A stretch of 64,000 nucleotides of DNA from Sthenelais limicola (Eukaryota; Annelida; Polychaeta; Phyllodocida; Sigalionidae), in contig OW804094.1 of assembly GCA_942159475.1 (NCBI GenBank), positions 50,774,966-50,838,965 on the forward strand, given 5' to 3'. The notes below the pieces were generated by a model. The model did no database searches. It worked only from the letters and a program-made list of their open reading frames with translations, and was not told the origin of the DNA. Every line of letters begins with the position of its first letter. Position 1 is the stretch's first letter. Below are positions 39,513 through 49,534 of this stretch, piece after piece. Both the position numbers and the translations under genes were made by a program.

Positions 39513-41061
39513 CAGTGGAACCTCGCATAAAGACCACCTTTCTATAGAGACCAACCCTCTATCCAGAAAGTAACCGCACAGGGTATTTATTTGTAGGAAG
39601 TAAATTGGTTATATTTCACCAGATCTGAACGCTTTTAGATTGATTTTATATTTAAAAATAAAGGATCGTCCCCCCCTGCCCCCTCCCCCCAGTCTGTATA
39701 TCCCTCCTACCTACAATATCCATTTGATTTAGTGTTAAATACCGTTGACGTACACACTACAACGTGCTGTGTACGTCAACGCCACCCGCCCTTTAAATAT
39801 ATCAACACTACAGCTATCCATTTCGAATATATCCCATTTGCCGGTTACATTTATTAGCGTAAACGTGACTTCCGGGAACGGGTGCAGTTGGCACAGTGGT
39901 TCCCTTAGGGCTCCAACGTGGTGGCGCAAATGGCCAATGCATCCCCATAGGATTACTATAGGAATATCAAAAATCTATTTTACAGCCTAGATTGATTATT
40001 TCTTCGGACAAAACTTGCAGAGGACATCATATCGTTGCGATTTCTGGGTAAGGATGTCAGCTATCGGTATGTTTAATATGAAAACGACCCAATCAGGTTG
40101 AGTTGTGTAAGTACCTTGGGCCTAGCCTGGGTGCCTATCTCCGTGAAGCGGAGCTAGGTGGTGTTCTATAATAAGTTCCCATAGGCGATGCTTAACAACC
40201 GATTGCATCACATACACGCACAAACGAATTCACGAATTTATGCCCCTGTTTTCAGCAATGATAAAACTTACTTTATGGACAGTCCATGTTGCTGATACTC
40301 CAATAGTAATTAAACTAGAGACTAAAATGTTAGTGATGCGATGGGATCGCCGCCATGTGTATTTGAAAATTTAGCGCTACTTTGCAAAAGGCAGATTGTC
40401 ATTCCACTCATAGAGGCTGGCAGAATGAAGCCACGCCTATCTAAGCTGGCTCAGCCAATCCGCTTAAGGGACATCGAAAATGGTAAAACATGTCTGCAGT
40501 GTTGTAGCTGCATGGTTATTTGTCACTAGGTATGGTAGGTTTCTGCCTCTTGCGGTCACATGACTCCAGTGCAAGATGGCGCAGCATGGCATGGAGTTGT
40601 GGTTACTGATTCAGAAATGTATCAGACCAAAACAACATGTAAACTTCGATGGCACATTACGAAATTGTGGCGAAATAGTGCTAGAGACAACATGTAAAAG
40701 GTGAACAACTTTGCATGTACCCATTGATCTTTGCCTTCCCAGTAGACTCACGCCCTCATTATTAGTATGAACTTCCACCCAACCCTGTCTATGACAGGTG
40801 TATGCCCAGGTAATGTACAGGTGTTGGGCCTCCAAACTACCTTGGGCCTTGACTCTAAAGGCCTGGGGCGACGGAATGATTCGAAATATGCCAGCTGCAC
40901 CCACCTTTCAGGCCGTTTATGGTCACCTCTCGTCAAGACCAGTTTCTCTCAGTCCCTGTTTGTTTTCCTCTTATTAAATTAGTTCCTCTTAAGAGACCAC
41001 CTCGCTATAAGACCGCAAATCGTTCAGTCCCAAGGGTGGTCTCAATAAAGAGGTTTCACTG
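39513..41061. mobile_element. Non-autonomous pogo/Tc1-like element, 1549 bp, TA target site
   Basis: The left end reads CAGTGGAACCTCGCATAAAG followed by ACCACC. The right end, inverted, reads CAGTGAAACCTCTTTATTGA followed by GACCACC. The ends are imperfect inverted repeats of about 27 bases starting CAGTG. Both are directly flanked by TA, the usual Tc1/mariner/pogo duplication. No transposase frame is present inside, so it would rely on a transposase encoded elsewhere. Internal copies of end-like text (ACCACCTCGCTATAAGACC near 41000) suggest subterminal repeats. Confidence 0.75.
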
Positions 41062-42590
41062 TACTTTAAAAGTAATTGTCCACCCAGAGATATTGCAAAC
41101 TTCTTTTTCAAAAATAAAAATATCAAACTTAAAATATAGCAATACAAATAATTATGATAACCCTTGGGTTTAGAAGCGACTGTCATACCACTGTGCTATC
41201 TACCCTTGTGGTGAATGCATGGCCTACAGAGCTCTTACAAACACAGCCTAGCTTGGGGATGAGACGTATCACTGTTGTGAATATCTGCCAATAAAATTGT
41301 TTTAAAAAAAAAATATGTCAGAATTCATTTGGGGGATTTGTGACATATTTTCATGAAACACATCACTATCTGAAGGTCTGTCCCATCTATTGATGTCCAG
41401 GAAGAGTGGCCATTGCTAGCGCAGCCATAGAGGCCTGTTTTTTCCTTTAGTAGTATCAATAGCCCTAAGATCGATGGGTAGGCTAATTATCTGAAAACAT
41501 TATATGTACATGTTGTTCTTCCTGCCTTTCCCCTCACCAACAACCACGCCAACCCACCTCCCATCCTGTCGCATAGAATGACATAGCATCTATGCGACTC
41601 ATAAATAAAAACAATGTGACCCAGGCAAGGCTAGAGCCCTCAACCTCACCTCGCCCATAGACTCTAAGGTTAAAAACCACTGGACTGGACTGCTTGTACT
41701 GGGTTGAGTGAATCTGGTCATGACCCCCTTAAGCGCGGTGAGGCCATATGGTTATAGATAGTAAGTCCTTCATAAAGAGAGAGACACTGAAGACACTTGT
41801 ATTCGTTGTGAGACTCCAGAGTGTTTTGAAGGATCCCTTATTATCTATAGTTAGTAAGCTGGGTTAGTGAATAGGTGGAGTGATGGTATACCAGATCTAC
41901 TTAGTCCTGGCTCAATGCCAAGACCTATAGCTTGACTCTCCCATGACCACCGCTTTTTTTAAAAAAAGCCGCCACTGACTACTCACTAAAATTAGATCAT
42001 TCGTACCCGTTATCACGGTCCTACGTACATAGTAGAAGAAAAGGGAATTGCTGCTGTCTCTGCCCAACAAATACATGCTTATTCAGCTTAGTATCCACGC
42101 TCACTCCGACCGTATATTAGTAAGCAACGTTCTGAGCGAGTAATTACTTGAACAATATTGTCTAGAAAAGAAGATATAAGCCCATTTACCACTTTCGATT
42201 GGTGTGTTATGATTTGAATCGATCGCGATTGCCACATTTTAGTTCCGAGACAAGCCGTTGCGGCCACTGCGGCGCCACTACTGCTGGCGGTACACATGCC
42301 TCACTGGGGCATGTGTATTATTAGACACCAAAACAAAAGCCTAGTAGGATGGGAGGTCGAGGGGCAGCCGGGGGGTGGGGTGGTGGGAAGCATTAAAAAT
42401 GAGAACAAGATTCCAATACAATACCAGTACATAGCCTAAGACACCACAACCAAATTAACCTCGCGGTAATACTCTGGACACCATGATGTGTCAACTGCTT
42501 GTACCTGGTTGAGTGAATCTGGTCCGCTGGTCGCCCAGCGGAGCAGAGACCCCCCCATAATCTAGATAATTCAATGCGATAATAATCACA
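41062..42590. other. Non-coding stretch with a short duplicated motif
   Basis: CTGCTTGTAC(C/T)(G)GGTTGAGTGAATCTGGTC occurs at about 41689 and 42492. A possible tRNA-derived, SINE-like region near 41170-41215 (inverse) has a weak A-box look only. No gene is recognised. Confidence 0.4.
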
Positions 42591-42591
42591 T

Positions 42592-42875
42592 GTAATGGCA
42601 TTTATATTCATAAGTCCTCTGTTTAATATGGACAATTGAGAACAATTGATATTCAATGCGATAATAATCACATGTAATGTCATGTAATGTCATGTAATGT
42701 CATGTAATGTCATGTCATGTCATTTAGTTGTACCCTATTCATAAGTCCTCTGATTAATATGGACAATTGAGAACAATTGCGAACTTAATAATCATCAGAA
42801 TTGAATTATCCTCTGAATAAGTCCTCTGATTAATATGGACAATTGAGAACTTAATAATCACCTGTAATGTCATTT
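42592..42875 (+). repeat. Tandem repeat of CATAAGTCCTCTG...ATGGACAATTGAGAAC and ATGTAATGTC units
   Basis: Three copies of a ~35-base unit start at about 42609, 42740 and 42817. Between the first two, CATGTAATGT-type units are repeated about six times (42672-42725). The array ends just before the histone-like gene pair. Confidence 0.75.
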
Positions 42876-43110
42876 ATTTATTTCAGGACGCTGTATGATC
42901 AAGACGGGAAAAATAATAAATGATCAGGACGTATTGGCAATAATAAAGAATCAACATTTTATAGGACCAAATAAAAAAATGTTTATACTGGGACAGGGGA
43001 TTCAATATATTAGAAATACATTTTACATAGGACTTTTATAGGACCATGTAAAAAATAAAAAACATTGGGTCACAGGGGATTGAATATATTATCTTCTTAA
43101 GACATTTTGT

Positions 43111-43126
43111 AGCCCTGAAAAGGGCT
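43111..43126 (-). terminator. Histone-type 3' stem-loop of the - strand gene
   Basis: The - strand reads AGCCCTTTTCAGGGCT: a 6-bp stem with TTTC loop, matching the metazoan histone mRNA 3' hairpin. CCAAA lies just upstream and a purine-rich TTAAGAAGA follows about 10 bases downstream, where the U7-binding element lies in histone genes. It is 21 bases past the aligned natural stop (43148-43150). Confidence 0.85.
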
Positions 43127-43147
43127 TTTGGTTTTGGTGTTAGCTTC

Positions 43148-43595
43148 TTAGAACAACTCTGTGTCGATCCCATTTTGCAGCTATCTCCTGATCAAACTCA
43201 TTGAAATTTCCATAAAGTAGTACATGATGGTCCTCTTTTTCCATAGGGCCTCTTCGTAGTATGCTAGTTTTCTTCTATTAATACGAAATTGCTCAATTGT
43301 CAAACAACAATCTGCATGACTCAGCATTGATAGGCATCCCTTGATAACACCATCGATGTAAGCGATTTTAGTCCTCACTTGGTAGAGTTTTTTTATCATT
43401 GATGATCATTCTGAAAACATCATCCCTCAACGTTGCCGACAGATTCAATTCGACATTACTGCCCTGCGCCATCCCCTCTTCAAATGCGCGAATCACTTCT
43501 TGTGCCGATACCGATACATTACCGGCGCCTTCATACGCGACAATCACTTCTTCTAACGATGGAACCGGTGGTTTAAATTCCATCTCAACTGTCAT
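43148..43595 (-). pseudogene. Small non-histone gene with histone-type 3' end, - strand paralogue (broken)
   Basis: Starting at the ATG at 43595, the N-terminus (MTVEMEF, then Pro/Glu-rich) leads into SATLRDDVFRMIIN. At a run of seven A near 43385 the frame breaks and the homologous protein continues one base later. A TAG at 43181-43183 then interrupts, aligned to a Leu of the partner gene, before a conserved GIDTELF end. Predicted full length is about 145 residues, helical, with conserved Leu/Arg. It is paralogous to the divergent gene at 43898. No family is recognised. The A-run break could be a sequencing error, but the TAG is a separate lesion. Confidence 0.65.
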
Positions 43596-43830
43596 TCAAA
43601 CTAATAACTACAATCTACTTCAGTAATACTAAATAGTGGACGCTAAATTACTCTTCAAACAAGTGTACGGTATACACGAGCCAATGGGAATGGGGAGCCT
43701 AAACTGAAACTATATCCTCATTGGCCGATGCTTCCCATTGGATTGCGTGTACCGTACACTTGTTTCAACAGCTTACACTTTATATATCTTTAATACTTAC
43801 ATCAATCCTCACTTAGAATTTCTATGCAAC
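43596..43830. promoter_or_regulatory. Symmetric bidirectional promoter with CCAAT boxes
   Basis: The 235 bases between the divergent genes hold an inverted repeat (AAACAAGTGTACGGTA... at about 43656 and its complement at about 43745-43765). They also contain three CCAAT boxes (about 43680 direct; about 43718 and 43736 inverted) and a TATA box toward the + gene (TTTATATATC, about 43779-43788). The layout is that of divergent histone gene pairs. Confidence 0.65.
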
Positions 43831-43897
43831 ATGGAATTTCCAATTATACTTCCTAAATTCTTCTTCCGAAGAAGTTGTCGAAGTGTTTCGCCTGGGG

Positions 43898-44230
43898 ATG
43901 CTGCGTGGTTCTAATGCGACTGCATATGTTACTGCAACTTTGAGGGACGATATTTTCCGTCTCATTGTCAACGGACGACAAGTGACGGAACTTGCGAAAA
44001 GACTTTCACACTTAAGAAGTGCTATTTCCCGACTCAAAGCAAAGATGAGACGCGCTGAATATCCTCTGTCAGTTGCCAAATTTCGTAATTGTCGGACAAG
44101 ATTGGCAGCGTATGTAGAATGCCTTTGGGACAGGAGGAAACTCCAGCATTTTCATTTGGAGAAGGAGATGTCTCTACTGTTGAAATTGCGTGAGAAGGGA
44201 ATAGACACCGATGTCTTCTTCCGCCAATAG
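43898..44230 (+). CDS. Small non-histone gene with histone-type 3' end, + strand paralogue
   Basis: The open frame starts at 43817 but has no ATG before 43898, which gives 110 residues. An ATG at 43831 matches the partner's MEF start but is out of frame, so the 5' coding part may carry a deletion or frameshift. The protein has TATLRDDIFRLIVNG, a basic helical middle, CLWDRRKLQHFHLEKEMSLL and a GIDTDVFFRQ end. These align with the - strand gene along the whole length. It is basic and helical and could bind nucleic acid, but this is only an impression. The stop is 23 bases before a histone-type stem-loop. Confidence 0.6.
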   Translation: MLRGSNATAYVTATLRDDIFRLIVNGRQVTELAKRLSHLRSAISRLKAKMRRAEYPLSVAKFRNCRTRLAAYVECLWDRRKLQHFHLEKEMSLLLKLREKGIDTDVFFRQ

Positions 44231-44253
44231 ATTGAAAACACACAATAACCCAA

Positions 44254-44269
44254 AGCCCTTTTCAGGGCT
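44254..44269 (+). terminator. Histone-type 3' stem-loop of the + strand gene
   Basis: AGCCCTTTTCAGGGCT with CCAAA upstream, TACAAAATG downstream and a purine-rich AAGAGA about 13 bases further. It is identical in stem, loop and immediate 3' flank to the one at 43111-43126, so both genes share one processing signal. Confidence 0.88.
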
Positions 44270-44729
44270 ACAAAATGTCTTAAGAGACGCATATATTCAA
44301 CCATGCCCCTTCATGTAACCATGCCCATTCCCCCTATATCGAAATACATATCCTATACAACTGAAACTTTTTTTCCCCCCAACACCGGGTATTTATTTCC
44401 GAAGTAGACAAAGTCAGCAGTGAGAAGCGGTACATTGTTTTACAACGCTTCTGAAAACATGAATGAACAAGAATTTCTAATAAATTAATGTACTACAATC
44501 TATACTACTTTACCACATTCACATTTTGTATACGATTTTATATAATGATTTTATAGTTAGCTGTATATATCAGCAGTATAATAGAAACTATATATCAAGA
44601 CAAAAGTGTTGACACCGTATGAGCTAATACCCCAAAATTGACATATGCACCAACGCCTCGTTGTTGACACGTATGAGCCGAGTCCGATGAACTAATAAAT
44701 CAAAATTGAATATGAATAAAATGACAGCC

Positions 44730-44850
44730 GCATGGCTAACTAAGATGAGATGACATACATGGCTAACTAAGATGAGATGACATACATGACTAACTAAGAT
44801 GAGATGACATCCACAAGAGTTGACACAGCTATCTAAGATGAGATGACATT
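44730..44850 (+). repeat. Tandem repeat, 27-bp unit (CTAACTAAGATGAGATGACA)
   Basis: Four units, the last one diverged, between the stem-loop gene pair and the KDZ gene. No coding frame. Confidence 0.8.
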
Positions 44851-45909
44851 CGCTTTTCACACATGACTCACTAACTGTGCAAAGTGAACCAAGTAGTATA
44901 TTTTCAACGTACTCTCAGATACGGTATTCACATTCGTCACTTGCCTTCCGATATGGCTCCGACAATTAAGAAGGTATCATTGGAAAAGGAACTGTCACCA
45001 GTTGTACAACGTGCAACGATAAAAAAAAAAAAAAAATAGGAAGGAATCAAAGAAGCATCAACAGTTCTGCACAGACGTGGAAACGTGGCGTCAAATCGAC
45101 CAGGCAGTCAGTATTTACTTTATACATTGGCTTAATGTAATTCAAGTAATCGAAACAATTAATAAGTATCAAGTACTCATAGGCAGATTAAGATGACTCG
45201 TAATAACTTACTATTTCAGATGGCTAAATTGTCTATAGACAGCAGTTCTTTGGACAATGTCGCGTCATTTAGTCAATATGGTATCACATCAAATATAAGT
45301 GCTAATGCAGTCATTCGCCAGCAACTGCATACAGCCGGAATATCTCCTCAATTAGTCACTGAATTTGCATCACACTTTCCCTTACACCTGAATGATGCAA
45401 TAATGCAGAAACTACTTGATTACTGGTTGAGTTTGGGCGACAGTGACAGTGACAAATTTGCAATAATCACACCTGGAGTCATTAGAACAATCCGCTCTGA
45501 ACAACAAGAAGCAAAAGAACCGATTTGCCTAGTTCCACCTACAGGTAACATATCATATCACTATATATACCGGCAATATATATTACATATATTTACAACA
45601 TATTTACAATATAAATGATTTAATATCTTTTTTATCCGGCAGGCCTGTGCAGTGACTGTGGCCATGAGTTGTCTCTAAACAATATTACAAGTGTCACGTA
45701 TTTTTCACATGTCGACGGGAGTTTCCAGTGTATTAAGGTAAATTTGGCACATAATGAAGAAGTTGAAAAAAAATTGTCGTTTAAGTACATTGTACAATTT
45801 ACAAAATACTTTATACTTTATATAAATGTATATATATACTTCCTTTCAGCTTCAGTTGCGATGCAAAGCTGAAATACTGTGTAAAGCCAAAAAAATATCT
45901 ACCAAAAAT

Positions 45910-46110
45910 CAAATGGTCCTGGGTAAGACCTTAAAGTGCCTGGTCCTGGGTGGGACCTTAAAGTACCTTTCTGTCTCTTTTCTCTGTCTCTCTCTCCCTT
46001 CTTCTCTATCTCTGTTTCCTGGGTATGATCATAAACTGCCTCCCTCTCAGCTCTCCCGCCCTTGATATAACACTTCAAAGTGTTGATAAGGGCGTAAAGC
46101 ACTCACTCAC
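45910..46110 (+). repeat. Dispersed ~190-bp repeat inside the KDZ gene
   Basis: Inverse copy of the repeat at 36885-37065. It carries TCTCTGTCTCTCTCTCCC and ends with TCACTCAC repeats. It interrupts the region between two KDZ exons, so insertion may have damaged the gene. Confidence 0.65.
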
Positions 46111-47702
46111 TCATCTCACTCACTCACTCAAAGGGTCCAAAGTCAGCAAACAAGCAAAAAACTAAAACTTGTGGCATGATCTTTGACTTTGACAAGTATG
46201 GTACTGGTTCTCGCGGGAAAATATTTTACCCGGTAGAACGGCATGCTGTAGTGCCAAGGACTACCGTAGTTGTACAGCGTGAACTATATAACAACTTGGT
46301 ATCCACAGTGTAAATATCCTTTCGTTAATTAATGTAAATTTCCTTTTCTTTCCGCATATATAATCTGTAAATAGTTAGTAGAATGATTGACTATTCCCAT
46401 TCAAAGGAATTACCATAATTAACTCTGACCTTTTTTGCATTTACAGTGTCCTTGGTAACGGGAATTTCAAATCATACGCAAACATCTACAACCATACCCA
46501 CAGACTACCACTGAATGAGTGTAAGTAGTATCCAATGAACCGAACAAATCTATAATACATAATACACAATTAACTAACTAAACTAACTATAACTAAAAAC
46601 TATTCATTTCAGGCCTGGAAAGAAGAATAGTAGCTGATATATTTTGGGTTGGCAAAATTGAAAGCGAACTTCGATACAATATCAAGAACACTAGCGCTTT
46701 TGCATTCAAGCATGTATCAGACAGGGAACTTTTTATGAAATGGGTTGATGAGATGAGAATTGAGAAGAACTACACTCACATCTGCTCGGAGTCGTGCAAA
46801 GCTCGAGGTTAGTACACAAAGTAATATTTTGACAAGTGTAGCACAAGTGAACACATATAAGGATTATTATTGTTTTTATGCAGGTTGTGGTCCGTTATGG
46901 GTCATTGACGGAATATGGCGTAATAAATTCTCATTTTGCCAATAACCCGAGAAGTTATCGTCATGTGGAATGACAAACATTAAATTGCCCAACATCTGTA
47001 CCAATGAACCATTAACACCACTGCACGCATTTTGCAAACAGCACGACGAAATTCTGGCATTAAAGTTACCAACAATTCCTAGGACGCTAGCAGCATTAGA
47101 CAAATATGGTATGTAGCGTATTTAAGAATTCAATGTCTAAAACTAGTTCAATATAATCGAATTCAATTATGTCTAAATAATTGGCTATTTACTTCAGCCA
47201 GAGATAGATGTAAAGTACTAAGTTATAATGTTTGTGTATTTATTGCAGCCAGACATATATGTAAAGACGGCGAAGAGTCAACGTTGGAGGAGAGACTAAC
47301 CGTTAAAGATGCACCGACCGTTTCTCCCTTGATACAGACACTAAGTAAGTGTACTTTTAATTTTATTTGATGAATACCTAAAAAAGTAATATATATATAG
47401 CATATAATAATCTTACTCTTACACCTTTGCAGCGGGTCAGAATATCATACAGGCGAATCCTAATATTGTGAATGTCGGCGAAGCCGACACTAGTTGTAAC
47501 AAAAAGAAACTACAAGAAGAAAAAAAAAACAGAGTCCGAAACCTAACTTTAGGGCATAAATTCATTCTCACACCGAGTGGTCATATTCAACAATGGGAAT
47601 CAATCTACAAGTAAGATTTCGAATTTTATTGAATAGTTGAATATTGAATAGTTGAATTAAAAGGTTGTAAACTCGTAATGTTGAATCTTGTCCAACTTGA
47701 GT

Positions 47703-47990
47703 TAATGACAAAGGTTGTACACTCGCGTCTCTCTACAGGAAGCCCATAAAGTTGCTAGCTAATCTCTATGAAGCTTTAAATGACTACACAAACAAGCCAT
47801 ACCCTCATCGCGATATCGCATTTGACAAAAAAATGGATACACAAACAAGCCATACCGTCATCGCGATATCGTGTTTGACAAACAAGGCGCGACCGTCTGG
47901 TTGTCGTCTGGCAAATGTTTATGCAGTACTTATCGTACATTCGGTGGAACTCTTTTATCGCTTAATCTGGCACTTTTATCTTTGACTTTT
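47703..47990 (+). repeat. Duplicated KDZ catalytic-region segment with an internal 54-bp tandem
   Basis: GGTTGTACACTCGCGTCTCT occurs at 47713 and 48229 in near-identical context. In the first copy an exon-like piece follows (47739 on), including two tandem copies of a 54-base unit (ACACAAACAAGCCATACC ... CGCGATATCG). This looks like a second, rearranged copy of the exon with the acidic catalytic motif. Confidence 0.55.
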
Positions 47991-48837
47991 ATCTTCAACT
48001 CGAATTAATTGATGTAATTTTCTATATAATTCGGAAATTCATAACTCATAACGGTTGCTGAATTTACACAAGTGTACATTATTTTCATACGTAAATTCTG
48101 ATGTTTCAGATCTGAATCACCAACCAGCATTTTCAGATTCGCAACAACAACCATGATTAATTATATCAGGGAAAACAACGTCCCCGTAGACTATTGGCAA
48201 AAAATGATCATCGCATAATTATGACAACGGTTGTACACTCGCGTCTCTTAAAGTTTTGAATAAAGAATTGCCGATTAGTGGTCCTTTAAAGAATTTGTGG
48301 CAACACATCAATATCGTAATTGACACTTTCCATGCTAACAACCACGTTAATGAGAAATGCAAGACGATTTACCACCCTGACAGAATAGCCGACATTCATC
48401 CCGACTTGGCAGTAAATAGAAACACTCAAGCTGTGGAACAGACATTCTGGTGGTTCGGTGAATAACCCTAAGCCTTTATAACAATTCGTTATTCAACTAT
48501 GACATTTTAACTTTCGATTTAATTAATGCGACTGTATTTATGACGTCGATTATTATTTCTTTTTAGGTCAATACGCCGGTGCCACGAACCATATGACTAA
48601 AACCCACCACAATTTTTTCGTTCACCGTCTTGTCATTGCCAGAAACGAATATTTACAAAACAATCGACTTGACAACAGAGACCGCGTCCTTCCTTCTGTC
48701 AGGAAACTACTAGCTCATCTCCCTAAATGTGATAAATACCAAATGGGTAGTATAGCGTGTGGAGAAAGAAGGGAACCAAAACTGTCCACCGCTACCGATT
48801 AGCTTATCCATTCTTATTTTGAATTTGAATGAGAGTT

Positions 48838-49410
48838 TTCAAGAGACTTCTTGACTCGGGATCTTTCACGAGAATTCGTGAACTTTGATATTTTATGAAT
48901 TTACACTGAATTTACACGAGTTTGTAGTTCTAATAATGTTATCAAAACTCGTAGTTCATTCCCGTTTTCAAGAGACTTCTTGACTCGGGACGTTTCACGA
49001 GATTTCGTGAACTTTGATATTTCTGAATTTACGTGAATTCTTGTAGTTCTAACATACGTGAATTCTTGTAGTTCTAATAATGTTATCTCTTGAGTTACAA
49101 GAGAATTCTCGTCGTTCATTCCCATTTCAAGAGACTTCTTGACTCGGGATATTTCACGAGAATTTGTGAACTTTGATATTTTATGAATTTAACTTTGATA
49201 TTTTATGAATTTACACGAATTTGTAGTTCTAATAATGTTATCTCTTGAATTACAACAATTCTCGTAGTTCATTCCCGTTTTCAAGAGACTTCTTGACTCG
49301 GGACGTTTCATGAGAATTCGTGAACTTTGATATTTCTGAATTTACGTGAATTCTTGTAGTTCTAATAATGTTATCTCTTGAGTTACAAGAGTATTCTCGT
49401 CGTTCATTAA
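48838..49410 (+). repeat. Tandem array, four copies of a ~130-160-bp unit
   Basis: Each unit begins AAGAGACTTCTTGACTCGGG (48841, about 48970, 49129, 49283), continues with CGAGAATTCGTGAACTTTGA and ends with TTGTAGTTCTAATAATG. It lies exactly between the KDZ gene and the second multi-exon gene. The words GACTCGGGA and AGAGAATTCT recur in the array after that gene (54,660-55,010). Confidence 0.8.
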
Positions 49411-49534
49411 TAGTTAGTTCATATAACCAGGACGCTAGTTGATATCCTTTACATCCTTAAATCATATTAGAATACATCCTTAAATCATATTAGAACAGGA
49501 CATTGTACTTAATATATTATATTATATTGAACAG

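Larger units (their letters stand above)
44953..48802 (+). pseudogene. KDZ-type (Kyakuja-Dileera-Zisupton) transposase gene, multi-exon, with lesions
   Basis: Exons with good splice sites and matching phases: 44953-45106, 45220-45544, 45643-45737, a region about 45850-46319, 46448-46520, 46613-46807, 46884-47108, 47249-47344, 47433-47610, 48110-48457 and 48567-48802. Family marks in order: Cys pairs (GLCSDCGHEL; CSESCK ... GCGPLWVIDGIW), CTNEPLTPLHAFC, TLGHKF...GHIQQWESIYK, a YDNGCTLASL-like acidic motif, DTFHANNH and NTQAVEQTFWWFG...NHM. This is the CxC-bearing KDZ transposase order. Lesions: a 16-A run in exon 1 that shifts frame, a TAA at 46943-46945, a 190-bp repeat inserted at about 45910-46110, a frame break near 48217 and an extra exon-like duplication at 47703-47990. 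Confidence 0.8.

Noticed and set aside
41165..41220. Second tRNA-derived SINE on the - strand
   Set aside because: Only a weak A-box resemblance; no B box at proper spacing.
48838..49410. CRISPR-like array
   Set aside because: Units are 130-160 bases with no uniform spacers and the genome is eukaryotic; it is a tandem repeat.
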